The notes: generated by a model from the letters alone, not told the origin. A stretch of 64,000 nucleotides of DNA from Mugil cephalus (GCF_022458985.1 NC_061777.1:7976668-8040667), one strand, 5' to 3'. Counted from the first letter of the stretch, positions 38,501 to 53,200 are shown. Translations and numbers: made by a program.

Positions 38501-41500
38501 GTCAAGAAAACATCCGTATGAAGAGAAAAAGGACAGATTATGTTATATATGTTATATAACCACAGCAATTTTCTATCAGCTGTGGCTCAGCAGGTGCAGC
38601 CGGTTCTATCATTCATGTTGTTTACACAGTCTCGCTGTAATGAACAGTCCCAAAGATTCTCTATCAACGTTTTAATCTTTAAATTAAGGGTGAAAATTTG
38701 GTCTAAGGTTGGGGGTAGGAATTTAGAGGGTAATAATTAATAATTAATTAAATTTTCACTGGAAAAATGTAATATCCACAGAGGCAATGGAAACACAACC
38801 GTGTCTTTCTCCTGTGTGCGTGAGTGAATGGGTGAGTGGGAGGTAAAGTGTAAAGCAGTTGGGATAAAAGCCCTATATAACTGGAGTCCATTTAACAGTC
38901 GATACCGTAAAATGATCTGATACAGGGGGGAAAAAAAACAACAAAAAAAATCTGTCATTAGTGATATTTGAGAGCTGCTGTGTGTGGACGCCTCTCTATT
39001 TTTTCATTTGTATATCAGGTTTCAACAGAACGCTGACCTCACACTTTCAACCATTTATTTCTGCAATATAGATTTTCTGAGACTCTGGGACACAAACATG
39101 AACATAATTTAAAAAAAATGAAAAGAGTTCTTGTATACAGGCTTGAATGAGCAAATATAAATGAGTATATATCTATATACACTGTATATGAATTGTCAGT
39201 GGTGAGAGATGGGATCAGGCATAACATTATGACCACCTTCCTAATGTTGTCTGTGCCTCCAAAAGCAGTTGTGAGTCATCAGAGGATGGACATGGTTCTT
39301 CTGAGGATGTCGAGTGGTGTCTGGTAACAGGATGTTTATAGTGGGGGGGCGTTGGGTCCTATGGGTTGAGGGGAGGGGCCTCTGTGGATCATCCCACAGA
39401 TGTTTGATCAGTTTGGATCTAGTGAATTTGGAGGCCAGGTCAACAACTTATGCTGTTTCCAAGCAGAACATTTTATTGGCACAAGATGTTACCAACTTCT
39501 CCCGTTATTGGTCATAATGTTGCGGCTGCACATTCGAAAGGTTTAACTAAAGACTTTGTCATTATGGTTTGTGTAAAACAAGAACTCCTCAGTGTCCCTT
39601 TAACCCCCTGAACACCCACCAGCCCCAGTTTGAGTCTCTGCTGCTGTATGTCCCACAGCAAATAATAATAATAATAATACTTATACTAATAATAACAGCC
39701 AAAAGAGTGAAGGATAAATCCACTGAGTAACTTTTCGTTCTGCAGGGAGACCTTGTTTTCTGGGACGAATGTGAATGTTGCTATGACACATGCCCACCCA
39801 CTTAATCTGAGCAAAACCCCCGATGGCAACAGCACAAGCTCATCATCATCCTCCCCCACAGGAATGATGAGCACCACCACACCCCAAAAAGTTGCTCGAA
39901 ACAGCTCAAGGCACATGACAAAGAGTCCGAGGCATTAGCCCGGTGTTTAAACTCCCCAAATCCCTAATCCAATTGAGCATATGTGGTATACTTGGGAACA
40001 AATCTGATCCAGAGAGGCTCCGCGATGTCCCACACACACACAGGACCCAGAGGCAGCACACGGGGGCTCCTGCACAATATTATACAGTAAGTTTAATATT
40101 GTAGCGCATCTCTGCACATTACGTCTATAACTCTCAGCGGGCTGACATCTTAACTCTGTCTCAGCGCAGTCACACGTGAACATGTCGTGACTCTTAAGAC
40201 GATCACGTCAAAGTCACCGACGCAGAATCTTTGACTCTACGTTTGAGCTTTTGGCTGCTTGGTCCCTCTGGAAGAAGATTAGCCGCCTCGTGCTGCTGCA
40301 CAACATCTAATGTAACAGTTACGACAGCACGACTTCTTTAAAAGCTGACACGTAATCGCCATGCAACATGCATGACTCATCTGTGTAGGTGCTTTTGTAA
40401 TGGAGATTTTGTGACTTCAAAAGGTTTGTACGTGCCCTGGAGGCAGTCACCTTGAGCGCAATCTTCTGCAGGCTGCACCAGCGTGGGACATTTGTCTACC
40501 TTCATGCTTCTCTGAGGCACGTGAAGAAGCATTTGAAATGTTCTTCTATACCTTGTACGAGCGCTGTCCCTGGTCCTCGCAGTCAGAGTCGCTGTGATCG
40601 GGGTCGTCGGTGGTGGTCCAGGTCAGGGCGCCGTCCTCCTTCCAGAAATCACAGAGAGGAACGTCTCTGGGGATCTACACAGAAAGAATTCAGTGACTTA
40701 CTACTGTTGAATTTATAGATAAAAGTTGTGTTGTGCTGGACTTCACTATGTGGAGAGGACTTTTTAATCTTGTCTTTCCTCTACATCTTTTAATAGCAGT
40801 ACTCTTTTTAAATTTAATGTGGTCCAGTGCAGTTGGGGGGAGCTGTGGAGTAGTGGATAGAGAAGCAGCTTGAGCAAACACCTAACCCCCAAATTGCTCC
40901 CTGGACACTGTCCTCTTAGAGGCTGCAGCCTAGACTGCTCCGCCTGTACACACTACAAATACAGTGTATTATGGACAATACAGTTTACAAATTATTACTT
41001 TAGTATCACAACAATATCAATATTAAAACCATCTTGAAAACAGTGGCTTTATGGCAAAAAAAAAAGGCCAATAAAGTGTTAAAATATAATAAAATTCTAA
41101 CAAATAAAAACTACTGCGCAAAGAGTTGTTGGTTATATTAAAAATGCATTCGCAGATAAAAACGAGATCAAGTAGATTTTGTAATGAAACTATCTTCGGG
41201 AAATATTATGTTCAAAACTAGTACTGATAAATTATGTAGAGCAACGTTGGTTCTTACTTCCTCCATGATCAGGACACCACAGCGCACCAGACTGTCGATG
41301 GCATCCAGGGCGAAGCTATGGGACGACTGACATGGCTGAAGAGGAAGAGAAATAGAAAGACAGAGTAAAGTGGAGTTTATGCCTCTGTGGGACGTAGACG
41401 GAGTAACCTACGCACAGGGCTGATGCCAGGGAGTCATTTATTCTTGTAAAAATGCCACCCAAACACTAATTGCCGCCGTGTTTTTATTTATTTATTTATT

Positions 41501-44500
41501 TTTTGCCAGTCGGGCTCCTCAGTTAACTTTCCCTCAATGTGTTCCATCTTTATTGATGCAAAACAACCCATTCGACAATTGCGACGAGATAGCAGACGGA
41601 AAAACACGTTACAGCCAAGTGGAGCAGTCACAACTACTGTGGTCTGCGTCACTGCGTATGTCTGAGGGGGTGTACGGCATTAAGGGTCAGCACAGGGTCT
41701 GTGGCTATGACGTCAATCGCCTATGAGAGACCAAACAAAGAGCATGCTTAATGCTGAAACAAGGCTCCAGTCCATCACGTATCTAAGAAGTGCACAAATA
41801 AGACAGCTGACACTATTTGTAGTAGAGGTGTAGCACAGATCTTAGAGGGAGAATGAGCGGAGGGGCCGGCATGAGGGCGAGAGCGGGAGACGCAATTTTT
41901 CGGGGAGAAATCGGGGGGAGAAACGTAGCTGCAAGGAGGAGAGGCGAGAAGAAAGAACGGCTGCCGAAATGAAAGGTGGGCAAACAGAAAGGAATAGTAT
42001 TTCTGGCTCAGTTTCAGAGCCCTTGAAGTCAGCCTGATGGAGCACGTACATCCACAATCATGCACACACAGATACACAATGCACACACACACACACAATA
42101 CGAAACCTCTCTCCGCCCGAGACAGAGGCAGCAGAGCAGGATGAATGGCTGTTCAGCTCCATTAAACATCCATTGAATGAGATACACTGTGTGTGTGTGT
42201 CTGTGCGTGTGTTGGCGTGTGCGTGATATGAGTTCAAACTCACTGGCATGAAGCCCGGAGGCAGAAGATGGCAGAGCTGCAAGGCTCGCTCAGTCAACTC
42301 GGTCTGGCAGAGCACCACGTCAAACTCCAGGCCACCTCTGACCTCGTCTCCCTCCGCGACGTCACTCCTCACTCTGCTGCCGATGCCGCTGAGAGCCACG
42401 TCGTACAGCATGGCCGACACCGCACACGCTACGGAGGAAAACATTCAAAGATTTCACAGGGGTCTATTTCTTCTAGTCAAAGATAGACACAGTCTTTTTT
42501 TATTTGTTAAGTACAATCTAGGATTTTCTCCATTTACACAAGTGTTATCTCTTTATTTTTACTTGTAATCCTTATTATCCTGTTTTCCTGTGCTGGTGGG
42601 AAAGCCCTGACATCCAGATTATTGGATTATGTCCCTAAACAGTCCAGCATTCACACATCACAAAAATCAAACCTGGGGGACTAAGTCTTGACTGGAGAGA
42701 TTTCGAGTTTGTGCATCACACTGAAGTAGCTTCACACGTCTAAAAATGCTAACATACAGTAGCTGACGTAACTTTTTTTTTTTTTTTTTGTCAAGTGTGA
42801 ATATAACACGCAGAGGCTTTCAGGAGTACAAAGCCCACTGCCCACATGGTTCACTTCCTATACAACCAAAACAGGTCAATAATAATGAATCATACAGGAG
42901 AAGTAGCTTCCTGCACTTCAAAAACACCTTATTTTTACCTCCGCCGACGATGCTAAAATGGAGCTGCAGTATCTGTGGCTTCGACACAGTCTGCATAACA
43001 CCATGATACATTATATTTAGCAAAGAGGTCACTCTGAGCTCATGACAATTACCATGTTATTATTATATATATACACTCACCAGCCACTTTAGTAGGTATA
43101 CAATTTGCTAGTGAAAAGTTGGACCTCTTCGTGACATACTCCCCCACAGTTCATAAACATTCCTCAGAGATTTTGGTCCATATTAACATGAAAGCATCAC
43201 ACAGTTGCTGCAGATTTGTCAGCTAATGCAAATCTCCCGTTCCACCATATCCCAAAGGTTCCTCTATTGGATTGAGATGTGGTGACTGTGGAGGCCACTG
43301 GAGGACAGTGAACTCATTGTTCCAGAAACCAGTTTGAGATGATATGAGCTTTGTGACATGGTGCATCATCCTGCTGGAAGTAGCCGTCAGAAGATGGTTC
43401 ACTGTGGTCATAAAGGGACGGACATGGTCAGCAACAATACTCAGGTAGTATTTAAACCATTCTCAGTTTGTACTAAGAAGAAGAAAATATCCCCCACACC
43501 ATTACACCACCAACACCACCAGCCTGAACTGTTGATACAAGGCAGGATGGATCCATGCTCTCATGCTGTTTAAATTCTGACCCTGTCGTCTGAATGTCAC
43601 AGCTGAAATCAAGACTCGTCAGACCAGGCAACGTTTTTCCAATCTTCTGCCAACTGTAGTCTTAGTTTCCTGTTCTTAGCTGACAGGTTTGGCACCCGGT
43701 GTGGTCTTCTGCTGCTATGTCCCATCTTCTTCAAGGTTGGACGTGTTGTGCGTTCAGAGATGGTATTCTACATTCCTTGGTTGTAACAGGTGGTTATTTA
43801 AGTTACTGCTGCCTTTCTATCAGGCATTTTCGTCCTCACAGCTGCCGCTCACTGGATAATTTCTCTTTTTCGGACCATTCTCTGTAAACCCTAGAGATGG
43901 TTGTGCGTGATAATCCCAGTAGATCAGCAGTTTCTGAAATATTCACACCAGCCCATCTGGCACCAACAACCATACCACGTTCAAAGTCACTTAAATCCTC
44001 TTTCTTCCCCATTCTGATGCTCGGTTTGAACTTCAGCAAGTTGTCATGATCACCTCTACATGCCTAAATGCACTGAACTGCAGTCATGTGATTGGCTGAG
44101 TAGCTATTTGTGTTAACAAACAATTGAACAGGTGTACCTAATAAAGTGAGTGAGTGTATAATATACATTTTGTTGTATTCCCAACACTGTTACCACTGTT
44201 AGCACTGACAGGTGGTTTATACTTCAGTGTTAACTTGACACCGAGGCTATGGCAACGACAGAAATATCTACGTAGACCCTGCGTGGATGTAGCGCTGTAG
44301 CCTACGTGCACCTCCCCATGAATGTAACGACGCACTGCAGCGAGAGCGGCAAGAGCTGTGATTGGTCTGGTTGGTTGCTGCATGTTTCCGCTTAGTAGTT
44401 GTAGCTGAAAATTGATTGTTTTGGATCAATAAAGAATCTGTACGGTCAACTGAGGAAATGTGGCGATAGAAACATTTGTATGACTCGTGTTGTTGAAAGT

Positions 44501-47195
44501 GAAGCAGGAAGTAGAAACATCTAGGTCCTGTAGTACTATAAACACAATATGTTCAGCTCCAATATGTTTTAACTATTTAAATAATGGTGGTATAGATATA
44601 AGTATGTTTGGAAAAAACTAAACGACCCAAATCTCCACCACCTGCTTACATTTAGGTCATCTCTTTTTGTTGCCTTGGCAGTGACACTGGAAACAAACCG
44701 TGAGGTGAACAATCATACTGTATGATTTTAAGTTCTTGGAATACCGGGTTAATGTCACAGTCATGACTGGAAATCAGAGTAAATAAAAAGAGAGTGACAC
44801 AGGAAACCAGCTGAAACTAGTTGAAGAAATTCAGTGCTTTTTAAATGTGTAAAAACAAAACTTCACTCCATAAACATCACGAATATTGAGTTCTCATGAT
44901 TTGAAATCTGACATTTCAAGCTGATTTTCCAGACTGACACGCCAAGAGTTGGAGCCACCGCCAAGGCCTCCCACGAAAAATAAGGTGGCTCGAAAAAACA
45001 CGGGGTGGTGATGATATTTAAGCTTAAATGTTATAGCTCACCCCCAACAGCTTCCAGTATGAAGGTGTGTGTGACGGCCTGAGCCTGGAGGGCGAGGTGC
45101 AGGGTGGCAGCAAGAGAAGGACGGGGGAAAATGAGAAGGTCCTTCCTAAAAGAAGAAGAGAGACGATAAACCAAATGAAAGAAATCATTGAAAGTGAAAT
45201 GTATTGATTGACCAACCCGGGAGCTGTTGTAGCTACGATGAGGTGAGGGGCAAGAAGGGAGAGGGAATAGTGGACAACCTCCACCAAACTTCCCCCAAAA
45301 CCGACGTCTTTGTTCCTGAACAATATTTCCTCTGTGAGCCAGGCCACATCACGACACAGGACAGATGAACGCACACCCTGCGGAGGGGTTTTAATTCCGA
45401 AAAACCAGACATAACACATTAACCATCTGGTGACATTAGTTAGAGAATAGTGGGTATGACTCAGAAAACCACTGTCACACTCTACTACACCGGCGCTAAA
45501 ATGAAACAATTCTGTTTACGAGCCTCTCTGAGTATTTTAAACAGATTTTTACACACAGACACAGGGATGAAACTTGTACCTTGGAGTGTCTGTGCAGCAA
45601 AAGACTGGACAGAAGACTGGTGGACATCACAGCCGAGGAGGAATTTACAGCTGCAACGACACACACACACACACATACATACCGAGATAATGCAACACAA
45701 TTTGCATAACATTAAAATAACAGCTTATAAAGATTCATTTACGATTCAGCAGGGGTACATAATCCTGGACTTACAGAAGATGAGGTGGAGGATAATAGCG
45801 GCGTTGAGGTTTCTGTCTGCATGACTTGGCTTTTCACGTTCAAAAGCATAATGAGAAGAAGGCAGGAGCCACGACATGCTCCTCTGGCCGAACACACAGT
45901 CGCTTCATGGAAGGAAAGAAAGTGAGACGAGGCGTACTTTTATTTCAGGGTGTCTCGATAATTTATTTTAAAACTACCTAAATTAGCTTCTCACTCTATA
46001 CCAGCTGTTCCTTTTGTTGTATTTCCGACAAAGCAGCTGTTCAACGAGTGCTTGTGGAGTATTAATCCACGCTCGCTGTTACAACGGCATCAGCTGTCAT
46101 CAAACCCGAAGGAATCGCAGCTTAAACGAGGAATTAATCAGCTGCCGAACTTTAAGAAAAGATGCAGTGTTAGCCTGCTGCCGATAAAGTGTGTCGCAGG
46201 AATTCATGGGATCTGCATAACAAACCGTGTCTTTCAGTGGAAGTGGAAGTGATACTTGTTCAGTCTGGGAAAAAAAAAAAAAAAATACATGAAATGGCTT
46301 TGAGTAAATATATCACACAGAATATTTCTGTAATGATGCAAACCTGAGAAAATGACACCTTTCTGAGTATAAAAGGAATTCACTCCTATGCACCTCAAGT
46401 GCACAAAATAGCAGGCGTTTCGCTCCGTAATTGGGGGTTGAGGGATATATTTTTAGGGCTATGTGTGAGCGAGTGTTATTTATGGATTTATGGACTTGGA
46501 TCTGGGCAAATCTGGATTTGTTAATAGCAAGAATAAATAAACTGCACTGTTCCCACCTTTGTGAAATGTTTTTCAATGCAGAATTACATGTGAAAAAAAA
46601 GAAAAAGCCGTTTCAAAAGCTGAAACCTCGGAGAGAATCAGAATAAGAGTGCACCACAAAGACACAATCTGAGTACCGGAGCATTATAATGATGTACATA
46701 TGCACGGAAAAACTGCCAACTCTTTTACTCAAGCCCGTATTTTTCTGCACCCTCCTCTCCTCCAAAGAATTAAATGTATGATCGGAGAAGCCACTTTTCC
46801 CGTCAGAAGCCAAAGTAGAGACTGAGCGAGGATGTTATTCTCTTTCTGTTATCTTTTTTCATTGGCAGACTGTGTAAGGTTGATGGTAATTGGACCGAGT
46901 CTAAGAGGATGAAAAAAAAAAAAAAAAAAAAAAAACTCTCATCAGAGCTGGCATCATATCTGCGCCAGATTTAAGGTTTAGAGGAAAGTTCTTCAAAGTT
47001 TAAGTGAAAGCAACTTTTTTTTTCCATTTCAAAGATACTCAATAAAACACAATCCGAGTCTCATACAGTATTAACATACATGCAGGTGTGTACACAGGTG
47101 GTTTTCGATTACCTGTTGTTGAGGATCACAGGAAGCAACAGGTCCTGTAGAGGGAGCCATTCATCTACTCTGCACCTCCCTGAATCACACATCTC

Positions 47196-47234
<39 letters not shown>

Positions 47235-50200
47235 GAAGGAGGATAATATACGCACATATGCACTCTGAAAGAACCGGAAAGCATTTAACACCAATGTTCT
47301 GGTTAACTGACTTCAGAAAATTAGATCTTTGTTGTAATTTCACCATTTTTTGCTGCAGCTCTTTCCACATTATTAAGGCCTTAGTGCCCGACACGACTAG
47401 CACGCTATTCATTCTTCTCTCAGGAAAAGTTACGTCGGTGCCGCGAGAGAGAGGGGCTTTGATTCAACTTATAACTATTAAACATTTATTCATAAAAGCA
47501 AATCTAGTTAGTCCATGTCTGGAGGTTGGTGTGATTCATGACCTGTGAGGAGGTGTTAAAAAAGTGGACACCGCTTCCTTTTAGCGCCTCAGGCTTAAAA
47601 TGTCTAAAATTGACGACCGAGGTTTGTGATGATTGTTCTCCAGTGCACCTTGAGAGAAAAGGGCTGGTTGAGGTGGATCCTCACACTTCCTCCTGGTCCT
47701 CTCCAGAGCAGAGACCGCAGCCACCGCAACACGCATCCCAAACCGACCTGTGAGGACAACACACGCACAAAGTCACAGGAGCGAAACATCAAGTTAGCCG
47801 TTATTAGTTAGTCGAGGTCTTCGCCTTCAGGAGGGGGCATTCTAACAGCAAACCCACTAATGAGCAGGATCTACGACAAACACAAAGACAAACAGCCGGA
47901 GCGTGTGCAGGAGCACGAGGACTGAGTGTTCAATACTGTATGTGCACTGAATAGTGGGGCGAGGGCCTTATTATCGCAATTAAATGAAAAGCAACACCCA
48001 GTCTGCAGCATCGTCTCCAAGTGCAGATGACACCGGGCTAGATTAATGGAGACTAAAAGCCATGCCGATGCCTTGGAAAATATATAAATAAATAAATAAA
48101 CGAAACCTGAACTAATCAACTAATGCTGGAAATAAAGTTGTTGAAGGCTCGTAAAGCTGGGTCATCAGCGGCAAATGAAAGAACTCGATATGCTCTTTAA
48201 TAGTAGCGTTTCAGGGACGGCATTATTTCTGAACTACAGCTCTTTTAGGTAAACAGAAGCTCTCACGCTGTTGTGGACTGAGTGACTTATGCTCTGGCTG
48301 ACAACTTGGTTTTTTATCTTTAGCATTTTTAGCTGCCACCATTAAAAGCATATTAATTATCCACACCTATCACCGGATATAATGACTGGACGACTTAGAT
48401 ACGAATAAAAACCTAAAACTAAGTGATTTTCAGACAAATTCTGGTGTCATGAGGAGCATCTTTTCAAATAAATTAACATCCGCTCACTGAGTCTGGGATT
48501 TGGGATGAATAAAGCATCCATCCATCTATCTGTGTGTACTGTGTCTGTAAGGTTACACAAGGCTCAGTTATGACTGATATTTTTTTTGACACATGAGCTG
48601 TAAGTTGCAGAAACTGCTGCCGGTTCAGCTCCTGATTGTGTTGATAAGAGAGTGAAATCAACTGACCAATCAACAGAAACTAACATCCTGTTGTTTTCAG
48701 AACAGTGGTTTGCACCTGTTCTTTTCACCTCATGCAATATCTTCCTCTCACAGGTTTATAACTCCTGCAACAAAGTACGGCTGTTTTCTCTCAGTCTCTC
48801 TCTATTGTTTTCTCTCTGTTGTGGCTTCCTTTGTCACTATCTGCCCAAAACCCGAACATTTCTTTATGCTGATTTATTTAAGATACAATAATCATCTACA
48901 CGTTATACCCATTGGCATGGTCGGCTTGGTTTCCCGAGTGCTGATTAACCCACCTGTCTATATAGACAGAAAACCAGAGGTCTAAAGATACTGCCACCTA
49001 CTGGCACAAACGTGCACAACACCCAAAAGAAACAAACAAACAAAAAAATGAAGAATTTGGCTCCTATTACTCTCTTTCGGGAGATGAATTACACTCAAAT
49101 AACAGTAGAACGGAAGAAAACACATTCAAGAGGTAGTGAATCATTTACACCAGAGGTCTTTGACAGGGGGCCTGCAGAGGTACTGCAGGGGGGTAACAAA
49201 ATCTTTATATAATCTATATATATACACATGTCAGAAATAAAAAAAAAATGAATATTTGAACCTGTGCATTATTTGAAAAGCCTAATGCAAAAATGATAAT
49301 AATCATGTATATTTATAAACAGCACTAGGCCAAGTTTAATACGGAACTCATATAGTACGTAGCGGGTCTCTATTTAATCTCTCCATCAGTTTCGGGGTCC
49401 GTAGCCTGGAAAATGTCGAAGCGACAGCCTCACTCCAAACCCAACCCCTGCCCACTTGCTGCTCCAGAGGGTATAACAGTTATAAATGGCTCTTATTAAA
49501 TGTGTGCGCTTCAGAAGTGTGTTTTTTTTTTACACGCACCGGGGTGTCGGTCTTGGGCACGCAGTCGTACGAGATGCCCACGGGGATCAGGCTGACATCG
49601 GAGACAGATCCCTCTTTGATGAGCTGCCTGATGCGAGCCAGCCACTGGCCGCCCTGACCAGACTCCGCTGACACACCAACACTTAACGCCTGGCCCTCAT
49701 GTAGCAGCTCACGTACCAGCTGAGGAGAGAGGAAAGATGGCAAAGGTCTGCAAAGATGGTGGTGGTGGTGGTGGTGGGGGGACGGGCAATTAACATAAAA
49801 TGCCTGCCATGCATATCTAAAATATACATAAGCAATATAGGAAACTGGGCTAAGGAGGGAATACAAAAGGGCAGGGAGGCGTGGAGGCAGCTGAGGGAGG
49901 ACAAGTCAAGATGTGGAAGTGAGCAGGATAAAGAGGAGAAATAAAGAGGGACTGGGGGACACTTTATGACACACAGAGACACTTCCCTTGCCCCAAGTAC
50001 TGTTTTCCCCTTACAGACAAGGGAAATTCAATTACCATTGAACAGCAGCTAAGCAGGCCTACACTCAATAAACAATAAAGGTCTATTAACATTGAAATAC
50101 AACCAATAAACAAGCCTGCTTTCTCACACAAAACCAATATGCTCAGTGACATAAATGGTCAATGAGAACAACAACAACATCAGAAAGAATTAAAATGAAA

Positions 50201-53200
50201 ACGGCATCGCTCATAAACAACCCCGGTTATGTTCCACTGTAGCTCTGGTGTCGTATATTAACGTCAGCTGTTTTATTGAGCTGTATAGTTCAAAATTGAT
50301 GTTAACAAAGCCGGTAACTCCTAAAAAATGAAATACGTCTTTAGGGATGCGAGTAGCTCCCTTTGCCGGATACGAACACAACGAGATATTAATGACGAAC
50401 ATGTGTCGATCACTGATTAAAATAAACAGTACGGCAAAGAACACAAAGAAGGTATTTGAGGAAACTATAATAGATGAAGAGATGGGAAAGATGAGAGCAC
50501 AAACAATGCTAACAATGAAAATGTAAAAAAAAAAAAAAAGAAGAGAAGGGAAACAAACACCTTCAAATAAAAAAAAATAATAACATAAACCACCTTCTTA
50601 GACCTGCCAAGAGCACACAATCAAAGTAAGCATCATTCTTCCCGTGTCTCCGCCCCTCTCCTCATTGCTATGTCACTCTAGCCAGCTCCAAAGCTGCAAT
50701 CTCTGTAGCAAAACTCAAACCCCCTCGGTAATTTCCAGAATGAATAGAGAGTAGGATGAGGGTGGAGGATGAAGGTGGGGGCTGAGGGAGGGGGAAGGGG
50801 GTGTAGACAGGCTGTATTCAGATTGAGGAAAGTGTCTGAATGCGAGTGAATATAAATTGAAATGAATGTGTATACACTAAACAACAACCCAGTTAAAGCA
50901 TAGATTTTTTTTTTATTTTTATTTTTTTTACTTACCCTGCAATTTTATATAATTACCTGTAGGTCTATGATATTTTGTCAAAAACAATCAGCGCCTTGAT
51001 CAGTTTGGGATCTAGTGAATTTGGAGGTCAGGTCATCACCTTGTATTGTTTTTCGTGTTTTCTTGAGTCGTTCCTAAACTAGTTGTGTGTGTGTACCTGT
51101 GTACCGGGGTTGTGTCATTATGGGGTGGGGGCGCCTAGTCTGTTCTAGGTGGGTGGCACATGATTGCCAGGTCCAAACATTTACTAGCTAGAACATTGTA
51201 TTGCACCAAGTTCATGTGTTTTACCTCACCTATGGGTGATCATAATGTTATGCCTGATCAGTGTCCACATAATAATGAGGGTGCAGGATCTGGACATTGT
51301 CCACCCCCGTTGGGATGGACAGTAATAACTTGACACCATTATGTCTAACCTGTGACTGCACAGAAAGATGGACAGAACCTTTTTGCCATTTTGAAAAGCC
51401 CACCTCGTGTGGCCATTTGAGGAACTGCAGTTTCCGACACACATTCCCAAATACTAAACCTGCCTCCTCTGCAGCATGTAAGCCCCCGTCATTCCACATG
51501 CTACACGACTAGAACGTCTCCACGTCAGAGGTGAAATCCCTCTTTCAGACACCGGTGCACCCCAGCCACCAGAAACATTAGGAGCTGCCACATCCGTCTC
51601 CCCGTCTTAACTTTTCAATCATCCAAAACACGGCCCGGACTTACAGAGGTCACGACAGACGAGTACAGACTGTCTGCCTCGGCGTCCTGCTCCGTCGGCG
51701 CAGATGGAGGCAGGAGGACGACACCTATTTTCTGCAGGAGTGATCTGTACAGTGGGATAAACGGGAGGATAGAGGGACTCAGACTGGTTTGATTTAAGAA
51801 GCTTCGAGTGACTGTGTATATTTTCAGTGTGCTTAAAATGAAACTGACAGGACTAAATATGGCGCTGCGAGTATAAGTTATAAATTCAGCATTTAATTTC
51901 CAGCGAAACTGCCCCGACCTTCCTCGTAGCTTCTGTGTGGGGTTTTGAGTGTGTGCGTGTGAATCTACCTTATAGAGGCGCTGTTAATCTGGAGAGGACA
52001 AACGGTGTACGGTGCCCTCAGGTTGTGACAGAGGAGCACGAGAGGGATGAGAGCGCAGTCCACGGCGCTCTGACGCACGTACACATAAACCAGCAGGGAT
52101 CCCTGAGTTGCAAAACAAGACGCAGATTTAGACGGACAAAATTCCTAAAGTTTTCATTCATTACGGCAAACAATCACCTACTGTGTCGAGGTGACGCACA
52201 GGATCGGAGAGGGATTATGTGATTAAACCACACCGTGCTTGAATGGCTTCACCGGGGACGGATTGTCGAGTTAAAAATCGGCACAGATAAAGAAGAAAAT
52301 GTAGCTTTTACACTCAAACAGGTCAATGGTTGTATGTACTATAGAAGTTGATAGCACCCCCCCCGAGAGCTTTGTTCCCCCAAGGTCAACAGCAGCTCCA
52401 TTATTCTCTTTGTGCTCCTTTATCAGTTGAATAGCGTTACATTTTTCTTTTCATTTAAAAATCCATAGAAAGCGACAACTACTGCTGCACACTCGACTAC
52501 GACTACGCATTTGAAGGTTGTTTTTGTTTTTCTTAAATGTGCCTGAAAGATTGGCTGCATGTCGCCAGTAGCTCCGTGATGTAAACCTTTTTAAGTTAAT
52601 CTAATGGTTGTTTTTTGTCTGACTTTTGTCAAAATGGTTTTTGGTTGTTTTTTGTTTTTTTGTACTGTTTTTATTTATTTTTTTCTGGACTTTTTGTTTC
52701 TGGCTGTGGACTTTGGCGGAGCGGCCATTGTGTCCGTTGGTGTCTTCCAGAGATCAGCTGCTAGCGCCGTCCGTGTGCCCTCTGCTGCCCGGGGTGAGGC
52801 CTGAGATTCCTGGAGAAGCTCTGGAGATCAGAGGCTGGAGTTGGAGGTGGAGGAGCGGAGAAGGAGGTTCAGGTCGGTGGTACCGTCTGTCCTCATGGGG
52901 AACGCGAGGTCTTTGGCAGCAGGATCGATGGACTGTGTGTGGGTTTGATGGGACCCAGAGAGAGTGAGTCATGAGACAGCGCTTTGGAGACCTGGTTCAT
53001 AGGACCACGGTACGTTTGTGCCCGGCTTCAGGATGTCGTTTACATCCCTCCCTCAGCGACAAGGAAACACCATGCGACACGATCCATGCCGCTGTTGCTA
53101 TGCAACTGGCCAAACAACCGCATCACCTTGGACACTGTTTTGCCAACTACTTCTGTATAATTGTTCATAGTGCTAATTCTGCTAAAACACTTTTTATTTT

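Noticed and set aside
45024-45509. 161-codon open frame on the minus strand
   Set aside because: It covers gpat2 exon 14 in frame plus intron and exon 15 out of frame. The spliced exons explain it.
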